Below are positions 30,623 through 38,713 of a stretch of DNA of 42,808 nucleotides, piece after piece. Numbering within the stretch: position 1 is the first letter of the stretch; each line of letters starts with the position of its first letter. Source of the DNA: Candidatus Sabulitectum sp. (GTDB lineage: Bacteria; Fermentibacterota; Fermentibacteria; Fermentibacterales; JCC-6); the NCBI GenBank assembly GCA_023139045.1, contig JAGLOJ010000053.1:1-42808 (forward strand), given 5' to 3'. The notes beneath the pieces are model-generated. The model worked only from the letters and a program-made list of their open reading frames with translations. It was not told the origin of the DNA and did not search any database. Position numbers and translations under genes: made by a program.

Positions 30623-33600
30623 TATTTTTGACAGATTGATGGCCACAAGTCCTGAGCCTATCGCGCCTACAGGCGGCGATGTCTTCGACAGGGTTCTCGG
30701 TGGCGGGGCCGCAATCGCCCCTGAGAGGCCACAGGCTGCCCCTGGAGAGCTAATTAGGCCATCCCCTGCTCCAATACCTGCGGAGAGGGATATCTTCGCC
30801 AGATTAGCCGAGGAGGGTCGGTTAATGACGCTCCCCGGTGAAGCACCACTCCCTGTGCGCAAGCAACCACGGACGATGGGAGAGAGGCCAGCCGTCCTTG
30901 AGCCTGCCCCTCCCACAGCTTCTCGTCTTGGCCGTAAGCCGGGATTAGGAGAAGACCCTCTTACCGCCGAAGATATTTCAAGGGAGTTGATGGGGCTGTC
31001 AACAGGCCCAGGGCTCGGCATAGGCGGGTTGGCAGATATCGGCGTAGGGGTTTTATCTGATACGGCCCAGTTTGTCGCGCAGGCCCCGATAGGGTTGGAA
31101 GCTATGGTCCGCGTTGGATTTCAGGGTGCAGATGAAACTACGGAGGTTATTAAAAAAAGACAGGAGATGGTGCAGAACCTTATGGGCTATGAGCCGCGCA
31201 CCGAGGCCGGTAAGTCGGGTATGGCAGCTATACATAGATTTTTTGCGCTCTTCGCCGAAGCAGGAGAGTTTTGGGGGGAGCGAACTCCCGGAGGGCCAGT
31301 CGCGCAGGCTTCTGTAGGTACCTTCTTTGAAGCCTTGCCTATATTAGCGCCCGTAGCAAAGAAGATGGCCGGCAAGAAAGGTAAGGCTCTGACTCCCGAA
31401 GAAACGAGGGTTCTGGCCGAAGCTGAAAAAGCCTTAGGTGAGGTAGGTAAGACGCTCGAGAAGAAGGTGGACTTTAAGAATCTTGAAGGGGACTTGCTTC
31501 GCGAACCTCCGAAGGACATCTTTGATAAGGCGGTAGAAAAAAGCACTGCGCCAGTAGAAGCCCGCGCGGTAGAACCTGTACGGCCGGCGGAAGCGATCAC
31601 CCCGTCCGAAGCGCCGCGTCCAACAGATATCGTGCGCTCGGAAGAAGCACTCAGGCCCACGGAGAGGCCGAAGATAGAGCTCACCGAGGACGCTGGAAAG
31701 GCATGGACAGTATTTGAGAAGTCCGAGAAGGAATCTCAGGCCATGAGCAAGACCAAGGCGGGTGATGTTTATAAGGCTCTAAAACGTGGTATCGTTGATG
31801 TGGGAGGTAATGTCAAGGCTGAGCTGAGGAAGCAAGGCCCCTTAGGGAAGGAAGCTGTTATGCACCAGGAGCTAATAGCTGGTGCAGGCTCTAAGGCTAT
31901 GGCCGATCTTAATGCAGCGTCCAGGGAGATTTATCAAGGCTTAAATAAAACAGAGCAAAGATGGCTAAATGCCACTATAAATTCACGCCGAATCGTAGCT
32001 ATTGATACTTTTAAGGCACCGAAAGTTCCTGAAGGTTTAAGGCAATTAGGCTTCCCAGAGAGACCTTCCCCCATAAAGCATCCCGGAGGGCTGACGGCCA
32101 AAGAACATCAGGCTCTTCTCAATGAGATTCCGGTTGAGCTTCGAGAGAATCTTACGGCAAGGGCTGATAGATATTTTGCGGAAACGAGGAGTCAGCTCGA
32201 TCAACTAAGGCAGGAGGGACTTATCTCTGAAAGAGATTATAATAATTTGGTTGCGGTAGGGGACTATTCACCACGTCGAGTTCTTAAGTATGTTGACCCT
32301 GAAGTTTCTCGACCGTCAGTAGGGGGAAAGATAACCGTACCCGACAGTGGTATCAAGGCCCTAAAAGAAGGCACCATTGACAAAATGGAAATGAATTCTC
32401 CGTTACTCCTTAGTGAAGTTATCGTAAGAACGCAGACGCGCATATTCAAGAACAGGGCGAATAAGGCTCTATATGAACTGGCCACGACAACTCCTAAGAA
32501 TCCGATAGCGCGGCCGGCTAAAGTAGTAAGGACTACAAAGGAAGGTCAGCCAGTCTACGAGAAGGCGCCTGCCGGCCATGAGAAGGTCAGCGTTATGGTC
32601 GAAGGTCAGCCCCGAGAAATGATAATGCCTACTGAGCTGGCACGTGAGTGGGTCAAGAGTGACCCTCAGGTAAGCCCGGGCCTGGCTGCTTGGGCCGGTT
32701 GGCTTTCCGGCTCTAAAGTACTTAAGGCGATGGCGACCGGACTTAACCCCGAGTTTGCCTTAGCGAATCTTCCGAGAGATATCGGCCGCGCACTACTCGT
32801 TACAACAGAGTTTTCCCCTCACCTTGTAAAGGCCGTTCCGCAGATAGGCTTGGACATGGTCAAAGTTTTTCCGGACGTACTCTTACGGAAGGGTAGATTT
32901 AAAGACTATGTGCGTGAAGGGGGAGGGATGGAAACCCTTACTCAGCAAGGTCGCCTCACCTCAAAGACCAAAGGTGCGATAGGCAAGATACAGGATGTAA
33001 TGGGTTATCTTGGGGAGACATCAGAGATGCTTACGAGGATTGCTATAAGAGAGAGGGCCATAAAGAATGGTAAGACTCCGACAGAGGCTACGCATATAGC
33101 GCGCAGTCAGCTCGACTTCTCTCAGGGAGGCAGCTTCATAAAGGCGGCGGATACGGCTATACCGTACCTCAATGCTGCTATTCAGGGTACACGCGGATAC
33201 TTTACGGCCGCAAAGAAAAATAAAAAAGTCTTTGCGTACAAAGTGGGACAGATAGGCACCCTTTCTGCGGGTCTTTATTTGGCTAACAAATTTATGAACC
33301 CTGAAGCATGGGATCAGATTCCGGCACGCGATAAGGTCGGACACTTCATCCTTACAACGCCGTTTAGCTATCATGACAAGGATGGCAATAAGAAGTGGAT
33401 GTATTTCAGGATTCCAAAGGATCAAGGCCAGCGAGTTGTCTCTACTATATCTGAAAACCTTATGGCCAAGTATATGGGTGACGAAGTAGATGATGTTCAG
33501 GTCAGGCAGGCTATAGCAGACTTTGCGCCGATAGTTCCTACAGGTGCTGTACCACCAGTGTTTAGCGCTATGCTGGGGTATATGTCCAACAAGGACTTCT

Positions 33601-34304
33601 TCAGGAACGAAGATATATGGAAGGGCGCGGAAGTAGAGCCAAGTCAAGAGTTTACTCGCTTTACCCACCCTGCTTTTGTCGCTGCCGGCGAAGCGGCCGG
33701 GGTGTCTCCTGAGAGGTTGAAGCACGCGCTCAGTCAGTACTTTACCACGGGTAATATCTACACCTCGATGGTCGGCTATGGTTGGAAAGAGCTACTTGCC
33801 GAGTTGCCTGAGGAGCAGAGGGAGCAGGTATCGCAGGAGCTCCTACTGAAGAAGCCCTTTATCCGAAGACTGGTTAGAAGTACGCGCCCCGGTGTTCAGT
33901 TCAAGAAAGAACTGAAGGAAGCCAAGATACAGGCGAATACCGAGAAGCTGGTACTGTCAAGAGACTTCGATGCGATATCACAAGACTTTTATGACGGACA
34001 GGCTGGCCGTGAAGCCGTCACTGATTTTATACGCAACGCGCCTCCGGAAGAGAGGTCGCGGCTTAATAAGAGGCATATTCGCAGGGGTCGTATCCAGAAC
34101 CTGCCGAACAGGCAATGGTGGATGGAGTTGGGGGGAGCCTCACCGGAAACCAAGGCCCTCATGTACTGGAACAGATGGAGGGTATCTACCCCGGAGCAAC
34201 GCAAAGAATTGGAAGAGCAGTTAAGGAGAGTTCCGGGTATACAGGGCAAGCGGTTTCATGCCAAGCTCGGTCAACTTAAAAGGACTAAATTCGAGGAGGA
34301 ATAG
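30615..34304 (+). CDS. Very large ejection protein with LPD38-like domain
   Basis: 1229 residues, GTG start overlapping the previous gene. The first 65 residues repeat a short motif three times (DIFDRL 3-8, DVFDRV 22-27, DIFARL 59-64). Low-complexity Pro/Glu part (about 280-360), long helical region, then GLNPEFALANLPRDIGRALLVT and ENLMAKYMGDE ... FRNEDIWKGAEVEP typical of the Large Polyvalent Protein associated domain 38. Such proteins are packaged and injected, possibly making the trans-envelope conduit. No peptidase or lytic motif seen. Confidence 0.75.
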   Translation: MADIFDRLMATSPEPIAPTGGDVFDRVLGGGAAIAPERPQAAPGELIRPSPAPIPAERDIFARLAEEGRLMTLPGEAPLPVRKQPRTMGERPAVLEPAPPTASRLGRKPGLGEDPLTAEDISRELMGLSTGPGLGIGGLADIGVGVLSDTAQFVAQAPIGLEAMVRVGFQGADETTEVIKKRQEMVQNLMGYEPRTEAGKSGMAAIHRFFALFAEAGEFWGERTPGGPVAQASVGTFFEALPILAPVAKKMAGKKGKALTPEETRVLAEAEKALGEVGKTLEKKVDFKNLEGDLLREPPKDIFDKAVEKSTAPVEARAVEPVRPAEAITPSEAPRPTDIVRSEEALRPTERPKIELTEDAGKAWTVFEKSEKESQAMSKTKAGDVYKALKRGIVDVGGNVKAELRKQGPLGKEAVMHQELIAGAGSKAMADLNAASREIYQGLNKTEQRWLNATINSRRIVAIDTFKAPKVPEGLRQLGFPERPSPIKHPGGLTAKEHQALLNEIPVELRENLTARADRYFAETRSQLDQLRQEGLISERDYNNLVAVGDYSPRRVLKYVDPEVSRPSVGGKITVPDSGIKALKEGTIDKMEMNSPLLLSEVIVRTQTRIFKNRANKALYELATTTPKNPIARPAKVVRTTKEGQPVYEKAPAGHEKVSVMVEGQPREMIMPTELAREWVKSDPQVSPGLAAWAGWLSGSKVLKAMATGLNPEFALANLPRDIGRALLVTTEFSPHLVKAVPQIGLDMVKVFPDVLLRKGRFKDYVREGGGMETLTQQGRLTSKTKGAIGKIQDVMGYLGETSEMLTRIAIRERAIKNGKTPTEATHIARSQLDFSQGGSFIKAADTAIPYLNAAIQGTRGYFTAAKKNKKVFAYKVGQIGTLSAGLYLANKFMNPEAWDQIPARDKVGHFILTTPFSYHDKDGNKKWMYFRIPKDQGQRVVSTISENLMAKYMGDEVDDVQVRQAIADFAPIVPTGAVPPVFSAMLGYMSNKDFFRNEDIWKGAEVEPSQEFTRFTHPAFVAAGEAAGVSPERLKHALSQYFTTGNIYTSMVGYGWKELLAELPEEQREQVSQELLLKKPFIRRLVRSTRPGVQFKKELKEAKIQANTEKLVLSRDFDAISQDFYDGQAGREAVTDFIRNAPPEERSRLNKRHIRRGRIQNLPNRQWWMELGGASPETKALMYWNRWRVSTPEQRKELEEQLRRVPGIQGKRFHAKLGQLKRTKFEEE

Positions 34305-34592
34305 ATGCCTGATAAAATAATGCAAGCGTTGGCATGCCTACCGTTCATGGCCACAGTAGGGGGGAAACCTAAGCTCAATACTGCCCGTATCTTAGAAATA
34401 GTAATCGCGGGTGCTATCGGTGGAATTTTTATAGGATATGTATTGGCGAAGGAGCTTAAGATTGAGGTGACAAATTTAAAAAACTCTGTAGAAAGAGTGG
34501 AGCAACGAGTCGATAAAATCTATGCCGATGTATACAAACCACACATAGAAGGAGGAACAGATCATGTCGCAGGACCTAAGAAATCTCATTAA
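34305..34592 (+). CDS. Small membrane protein with coiled coil at the lysis cassette
   Basis: 95 residues, CGAGGAGGAATAG upstream. Membrane segment about 26-47 (RILEIVIAGAIGGIFIGYVLA), then heptads (VTNLKNSVERVEQRVDKI). Overlaps the lysozyme gene by 29 bases. XhlA/holin-accessory or spanin-like role possible. Confidence 0.6.
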   Translation: MPDKIMQALACLPFMATVGGKPKLNTARILEIVIAGAIGGIFIGYVLAKELKIEVTNLKNSVERVEQRVDKIYADVYKPHIEGGTDHVAGPKKSH

Positions 34593-35025
34593 GAAGCACG
34601 AAGGATTAAGGCTCAAGCCATACCTCTGCACGGAAGGTAAGCTGACTATCGGTTATGGCCGTAATCTGGACGCTACCGGTATCGTCGGCAAAGAGGCCGA
34701 GATTATTCTTTCGGAGGGTATCAGCGAGCAAGCGGCAGAGTTTCTTCTTGAGAACGATATAGTCAAGGCTCACGGAGAACTCAAGCTCAACATACCATAC
34801 TGGGACGAGCTCTCCGAAGTACGCAGGGCAGTCCTTGTAGATATGTGCTTTAACCTTGGCCTTAGAGGACTTCTGAAGTTCAAGAGAATGTTCTTGGCGC
34901 TTAAGGAAGACCGCTACAAGGACGCGGCCAAAGAAATGCTCGACTCTACGTGGGCTACGCAGGTGAAAGGTAGGGCAAACGAACTTGCCTTTATGATGAG
35001 AGAGGATAAATACCAAAGTACGTAA
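34564..35025 (+). CDS. T4-type lysozyme (endolysin)
   Basis: 153 residues, GAAGGAGGAACAGATC upstream. Catalytic triad in the E-8-(D/C)-5-T pattern: Glu13 in KKHEG, Cys22 in YLCTEG, Thr28 in LTIGYG. The usual T4 Asp20 is replaced by Cys, an alternative known for this family. C-terminal half with LSEVRRAVLVDMCFNLG and TWATQVKGRANELAFMM is the standard second lobe. Cuts peptidoglycan glycan chains. No signal peptide, so a holin is needed. Confidence 0.93.
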   Translation: MSQDLRNLIKKHEGLRLKPYLCTEGKLTIGYGRNLDATGIVGKEAEIILSEGISEQAAEFLLENDIVKAHGELKLNIPYWDELSEVRRAVLVDMCFNLGLRGLLKFKRMFLALKEDRYKDAAKEMLDSTWATQVKGRANELAFMMREDKYQST

Positions 35026-35042
35026 ACCTTAAATGGGAGGTA

Positions 35043-35333
35043 ATGATGCAGGCGATAATTATAGCACTAATAGCAGCAGCAGTTATAGCGATGTCAACGT
35101 ATGTCGCCAAGATAAAGAAGGGCGAGGAGTTTCAGCCCCGCAAGCTCATAAGGACCTTAGGTATAGGCCTGGCACTTGGTATCATAGCGCACGTTAAGGG
35201 CTTTGAGCTTACGGCGGAGAACTGGGAAGCCTATATGACGGCCAATGCCGGTATCATAGCCATAGCCGACCAGGTAATTAAGGGCGGGTATCGCCTTGTC
35301 GGTGGGCTTATATCTAAGAAGTCCGATGGTTAA
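35043..35333 (+). CDS. Holin-like membrane protein
   Basis: 96 residues (ATG 35046 equally good). Membrane segments 2-20 and about 38-51 and a weaker one 68-80, amphipathic basic stretch between. Located right after lysozyme, before the spanin-like pair, so a holin is the natural reading. Confidence 0.7.
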   Translation: MMQAIIIALIAAAVIAMSTYVAKIKKGEEFQPRKLIRTLGIGLALGIIAHVKGFELTAENWEAYMTANAGIIAIADQVIKGGYRLVGGLISKKSDG

Positions 35334-35544
35334 CACTGCATTAAAAATAATCATGTGGGTGCTTAACTTCCTCTCCGACAGAGGTGAGTCTGCGCCCGCA
35401 AGACTGGAGAAAAAGGAATATGAAGAGTTCCAAGCGCTCGTCGGGAAAGAAGACCCTACGAAAGATGATGATATTGCTATCTCTGTGCTTGTTCGGGATA
35501 AACTTAAGCGGGTGCTTCGGCCAGAAGGTAGTGGTCCTACCTGA
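35326..35544 (+). CDS. Inner-membrane spanin-like small protein
   Basis: 72 residues from ATG 35326, overlapping the holin-like gene. Hydrophobic N-terminus (ALKIIMWVLNFL) then charged helix (LEKKEYEEFQALVGKEDPTK). The outer-membrane partner is encoded in another frame inside its 3' half, as in Rz/Rz1 pairs. It is shorter than typical Rz. Confidence 0.55.
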   Translation: MVNTALKIIMWVLNFLSDRGESAPARLEKKEYEEFQALVGKEDPTKDDDIAISVLVRDKLKRVLRPEGSGPT

Positions 35545-35671
35545 TAGCAAAGAGATGAGCACTCACCCGACCGACAAAACCAAGATGTGCATTGACAAGG
35601 GATATCTTAACGAGATATACCTAACTTGCGGGGTGAATAACGCTGAAAGCCCTACCGAAGAAGACGAATAG
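35420..35671 (+). CDS. Rz1-like outer-membrane lipoprotein
   Basis: 83 residues from ATG 35420 (AAAAAGGAAT upstream). Basic start, hydrophobic MMILLSLCLFGIN, lipobox LSGC (Cys32), then FGQKVVVLPDSKE, a run shared by many Rz1-type spanins (QKVV..PDSK). Starts in the middle of the 35326-35544 gene in another frame. Two extra Cys later. Disrupts the outer membrane in the last step of lysis. Confidence 0.75.
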   Translation: MKSSKRSSGKKTLRKMMILLSLCLFGINLSGCFGQKVVVLPDSKEMSTHPTDKTKMCIDKGYLNEIYLTCGVNNAESPTEEDE

Positions 35672-35716
35672 AATCAACAGGATAGAATTATTTTTAGAAG
35701 TATGGTAAGAAAGTTC

Positions 35717-35745
35717 TTGACAAGTACCTTAGCGTACTGTATAGT
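35717..35745 (+). promoter_or_regulatory. Strong early promoter
   Basis: TTGACA (35717-35722), 17-bp spacer, TATAGT (35740-35745), the same boxes as the promoter at 10421. Drives the leader RNA and the early operon from 35890. The spacer also holds GTACCTTAGCGTAC, a partial inverted repeat that could be an operator. Confidence 0.8.
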
Positions 35746-35754
35746 AAGAAACAT

Positions 35755-35870
35755 GGACGGGCAAACCTACAATTTAATAATTCAACTTCTCCCCACACTG
35801 GCTTGGGGGGAGAGCATCAAAAGGTCTGTACCCCTTGTGTGACGTTTGCCCGTCCGCGCAAGGGGTTTTT
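35755..35870 (+). ncRNA. Structured early-leader RNA with terminator
   Basis: GGACGGGCAAAC (35755-35766) pairs perfectly with GTTTGCCCGTCC (35844-35855), 12 bp. Inside is TCTCCCC (35788-35794)/GGGGAGA (35807-35813). A terminator stem CCCCTTG (35831-35837)/CAAGGGG (35859-35865) followed by five T overlaps the long helix in interleaved order. The two folds are knotted or exclusive, so this is an attenuator or antitermination element controlling the early operon. Ligand or factor unknown. Confidence 0.7.
35831..35870 (+). terminator. Leader terminator before the early operon
   Basis: CCCCTTG/CAAGGGG with 21-base loop and TTTTT at 35866-35870. The loop includes the strand needed by the 12-bp leader helix. 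Confidence 0.65.
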
Positions 35871-35889
35871 GATGTTTAGGAGATAAGTG

Positions 35890-36300
35890 ATGAAGATAAA
35901 AGTAAGGGCTTGGAACGAAAATACAAAAGTAATGGTGGACTTACAAAAAATAACTCCGCTTGCACTTGCTGATGGAATGAGCACACAATTGTCCTTACAG
36001 GGTGGTAGCGGTTTATTTATTCCCTTTTTAAAAAGCATGAAACTTATGCAATTCACGGGACTTCTCGACAAGAACGGCAAGGAGATATACGAGGGGGATG
36101 TGGTAAAATTAGGGAGGCTCCCAACAGAGGAAGAGCCTGAGGATGATGAAAATATAGCAGAGGTTATATTTAGCAAGGGGCAATTTTGGTGTACCCATTA
36201 TGGCTTTCCTGTTCACTCTTGGGCCTGTAACGATAAATGCTTTATTGAGGTCGTCGGCAACATCTACGAAAATCCCGAATTGCTAAAGGAGGCCCCATGA
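35890..36300 (+). CDS. YopX-family protein
   Basis: 136 residues, ATG 35890 with TTAGGAGATAAGTG upstream. MKIKVRAWNENTKVMVDLQKI and LMQFTGLLDKNGKEIYEGDVVKL and VVGNIYENPELL are the three YopX blocks. Common in phages; function unknown. First gene after the early leader. Confidence 0.85.
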   Translation: MKIKVRAWNENTKVMVDLQKITPLALADGMSTQLSLQGGSGLFIPFLKSMKLMQFTGLLDKNGKEIYEGDVVKLGRLPTEEEPEDDENIAEVIFSKGQFWCTHYGFPVHSWACNDKCFIEVVGNIYENPELLKEAP

Positions 36301-36548
36301 AGAAGAAAATCGGTAAGAAGAAAGGTCATGACCCGACAAAGCTGACATCACGTTACAAGATAATGCTTGATTATTTAAAAGGTGGCAAGTGGCACACTAC
36401 GGGAGCCATACGCAGGGCCACGGCAGACGGTAGCGAGACTAAGACCATCTGGAATCTTATCAATATCTTCGGCTATGATATCAAGACTGAGTATGTCGGT
36501 ATGAACAGTAACCGCCGTAAGGTATACAGGCGAAGATTGGTAGCATGA
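36297..36548 (+). CDS. 83-aa basic winged-helix-like protein
   Basis: ATGA overlap. Lys-rich N-terminus (KKKIGKKKGHDPTKL), helix-turn-helix-like YKIMLDYLKGGKWHTTGAIRRATADGS and a basic wing (SNRRKVYRRRLV). Possibly an early DNA-binding regulator. Confidence 0.65.
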   Translation: MKKKIGKKKGHDPTKLTSRYKIMLDYLKGGKWHTTGAIRRATADGSETKTIWNLINIFGYDIKTEYVGMNSNRRKVYRRRLVA

Positions 36549-36607
36549 CGATGATACATTCCTACATATTGTTGCTGATTATCGAATATTTACTGGAGTA
36601 CGTGTGA
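36545..36607 (+). CDS. 20-aa hydrophobic peptide
   Basis: ATGA overlap at the start and TGATG at the end. Encodes MTMIHSYILLLIIEYLLEYV, a possible membrane peptide or just a coupling ORF. Confidence 0.3.
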   Translation: MTMIHSYILLLIIEYLLEYV

Positions 36608-36747
36608 TGACGGAAGACGAGCACGACTTCAATACCTGCGAGCTCAGGGCTATTGGCGAGGACTGCGAAGAGTGTAGGGAGTATATCAAAGAGTGGCGGT
36701 TAGATACCGGTATACGGGACTACAGGGAAAGGGTACGGAATGAATAA
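36607..36747 (+). CDS. 46-aa acidic protein with CxxC
   Basis: Starts in the stop of the previous ORF. DEHDFNTCELRAIGEDCEEC then basic helix. Resembles other small Cys proteins of the operon. A 13-codon ORF (36740-36781) bridges to the next gene. Confidence 0.5.
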   Translation: MTEDEHDFNTCELRAIGEDCEECREYIKEWRLDTGIRDYRERVRNE

Positions 36748-36777
36748 GCGTCGTACTAAACGCGAAAGGATAGTCCG

Positions 36778-37029
36778 ATGATAAATCGTAACGATATATA
36801 TGGGTATGTGTCAGAGTATTGTATGACCTGCGGACTTGAACTTGAAACGTATGAGGGGTTTTGCGTCTGCGATAATGCCTATTATATAAGAAAAGTTTGC
36901 CCTGACCATGACCTTATGTTGGTAAAAGAAAAACAAGGTCACGTCGTTATGACTAAGCTGAACGACGACGATACTATCGGCTCTAAGACGGTCAAAGAAC
37001 TCGTAGACGAAGTAAAGGTGCCGAGATGA
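36778..37029 (+). CDS. 83-aa Cys-rich protein
   Basis: Coupled by ATGA. CMTC, CVC and C spaced as a zinc-ribbon-like N-terminal half (YCMTCGLELETYEGFCVC); acidic C-terminal half. Function unknown. Confidence 0.65.
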   Translation: MINRNDIYGYVSEYCMTCGLELETYEGFCVCDNAYYIRKVCPDHDLMLVKEKQGHVVMTKLNDDDTIGSKTVKELVDEVKVPR

Positions 37030-37247
37030 TAACAATTACGTGCACGGAAGCCGGGCGGCGAGAAATTCTTAGGCTGGGTATTATTATGGGCGCTGTGTGT
37101 CAGTTTTGCGTAACACCTTTAACACCAGAAGTCCCCGAGATCGACCACAAGCAGACTCGTTGCCCGAAGTGTAAGAGAGCGGATTGTAGATTATTTATTG
37201 AACCCGCAAAAGTCAGAAAGCCAGTCATCCACAGGAGGATAATATGA
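37026..37247 (+). CDS. 73-aa zinc-ribbon-like protein
   Basis: ATGA overlap. CQFC and CPKC with further Cys (ITCTE, ADCRLF) and basic C-terminus (AKVRKPVIHRRII). Probably metal and nucleic-acid binding; not assigned. Confidence 0.65.
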   Translation: MITITCTEAGRREILRLGIIMGAVCQFCVTPLTPEVPEIDHKQTRCPKCKRADCRLFIEPAKVRKPVIHRRII

Positions 37248-37483
37248 GCTGTGACTACGCGATAGGCAAGTGCAACGGTTGTGGAAAACCTGTGTATCTA
37301 AAATATTGTAATATGTGTCGCGAGCAAATATTGAAGACATATTTGCAATGTGAAGAAAAACGACAGCGCCGTATCGAAGAATTAAGGACCGCCGCGTCAA
37401 AGGTCAGTATGAGAGGCGTCGCTGCAGCAGGTGAAATTGACCAAATAATCGTTGAACTTGGGGAACTTTATGCCAACAGCTAA
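37244..37483 (+). CDS. 79-aa zinc ribbon plus helix
   Basis: CNGC (10-13) ... CNMC (22-25) zinc ribbon, then charged helix (LQCEEKRQRRIEELRTAASK). Overlaps the exonuclease start. Function unknown. Confidence 0.7.
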   Translation: MSCDYAIGKCNGCGKPVYLKYCNMCREQILKTYLQCEEKRQRRIEELRTAASKVSMRGVAAAGEIDQIIVELGELYANS

Positions 37484-38315
37484 ACAAATAGCAATGCGAA
37501 CTCCGAAGTACGGTATCCACGCGGATATACCCTTCACGGACTACCTTGCGATAGACGCGGTAAGCAACTCGTACCTCGGCAAGCTCAAGCAGTGTCCGGT
37601 TAAGTCGCAGATGGAACAGGACGACACTAAGGCTCTTGGTTTTGGCCGCGCGGTACACAGTATCGTACTGGAAGGATTCTGTGCCTTCGATAAGGACTTC
37701 GTTGTTGAACCTACGGATATAAATAAACGTACCAAGGCAGGCAAGGAAGAGTACGCGGCCTTCCTGAAAGAGAACGAGGATAAGGGTATTATCACTGATG
37801 ACGAATTTACCCATGCCATAAATATGAGGATGGCCGTCTACGATCACCCTATGGCTAAGAAGTTGCTCGCTCAGGGCGTCACAGAGCAGACGATTGTATG
37901 GACTTCTAACGGTGTGCGGTGCAAGAGTAGGCCAGATGCCCTGCCGGGGGACGAGACACGCACCCTGGTAGACCTGAAGACTACACGGGATGCCAGTTAC
38001 GAGGGGTTTCTGAGGTCGGTCAAGACCTTCGGGTACGCACGACAGGCCGCCTTCTATCTCGACGCCATGAATCTTGTCAAGAGTGGCAAGGTCGGCAAGA
38101 ACAGGCTCTACGATGCCTTTGTAATCATAGCCGTCGAGAAGGAACCACCATATATGGTAGCGACATATCAATTAGACGATGAGTTTATAGAGACCGGACG
38201 CGAAGAGTATAAGGAGCTGATAGAGTTAAATCGTATATACAAGAAGGATGGGTTCTACCCACCGTACCAGAGCGGTGAGCTTCAGATGCTTGAGAAGCCA
38301 TCGTGGTATAAATAA
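37470..38315 (+). CDS. RecE/DUF3799-like PDDEXK exonuclease
   Basis: 281 residues from ATG 37470. SNSYLGKLKQCPVKSQ opening, GRAVHSIVLEG (His63, Glu69), RPDALPG (Asp156), TLVDLKTT (Asp168-x-Lys170) and YARQAAFYLDAM (Gln192, Tyr196) give the full GxxxH / D / DxK / QxxxY set of this exonuclease class. Expected to digest 5' strands and hand 3' ssDNA to the RecT protein two genes on. The gene has an identical 25-base segment (38086-38110) at the window start. Confidence 0.88.
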   Translation: MPTAKQIAMRTPKYGIHADIPFTDYLAIDAVSNSYLGKLKQCPVKSQMEQDDTKALGFGRAVHSIVLEGFCAFDKDFVVEPTDINKRTKAGKEEYAAFLKENEDKGIITDDEFTHAINMRMAVYDHPMAKKLLAQGVTEQTIVWTSNGVRCKSRPDALPGDETRTLVDLKTTRDASYEGFLRSVKTFGYARQAAFYLDAMNLVKSGKVGKNRLYDAFVIIAVEKEPPYMVATYQLDDEFIETGREEYKELIELNRIYKKDGFYPPYQSGELQMLEKPSWYK

Positions 38316-38334
38316 TAATCTAAAAGGAGACGGT

Positions 38335-38685
38335 ATGAAGAAAAAAGACGTAGAACTTGTCAAGGGCTCAATCGGGAAGTGGTTGGAAATAAAACGAAGT
38401 ACAAAAGGGTCTGAGCGTGGACCAAAGGATTGTTCCTTATGTATCGAATATCACGAGAATGACTGCGAGGGTTGTGTCGTAAAGGAACATACAGGAAAGA
38501 TATTTTGCGACGGCACACCTTTCCCGAGATGGTGGGTTCATCAGAAAGATGAGCACGGTGCACGCATTGGAAGTAGCAATCATCGCCATATAAACTGTGA
38601 CGAGTGTACGAAGCTCGCCAACGAGATGCTCGGCTTTCTCGTGGGACTGTTGCCGGTAAAAGAGATACGGAAGATCTTGTATTAA
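38335..38685 (+). CDS. Small Cys-rich phage protein, copy 2
   Basis: 116 residues, AAAAGGAGACGGT upstream, same start as copy 1. CSLC, CEGC, lone Cys and CDEC are in the same positions as in 245-595; first 17 and last 20 residues are nearly identical, the centre has drifted. Confidence 0.85.
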   Translation: MKKKDVELVKGSIGKWLEIKRSTKGSERGPKDCSLCIEYHENDCEGCVVKEHTGKIFCDGTPFPRWWVHQKDEHGARIGSSNHRHINCDECTKLANEMLGFLVGLLPVKEIRKILY

Positions 38686-38713
38686 GTTATTAACCTAAAA
38701 GGAGGCAGTAATT

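Noticed and set aside
37201..37245. CATCCACAGG near 37230 as a DnaA box
   Set aside because: Only partial match to TTATCCACA and it lies inside a gene.
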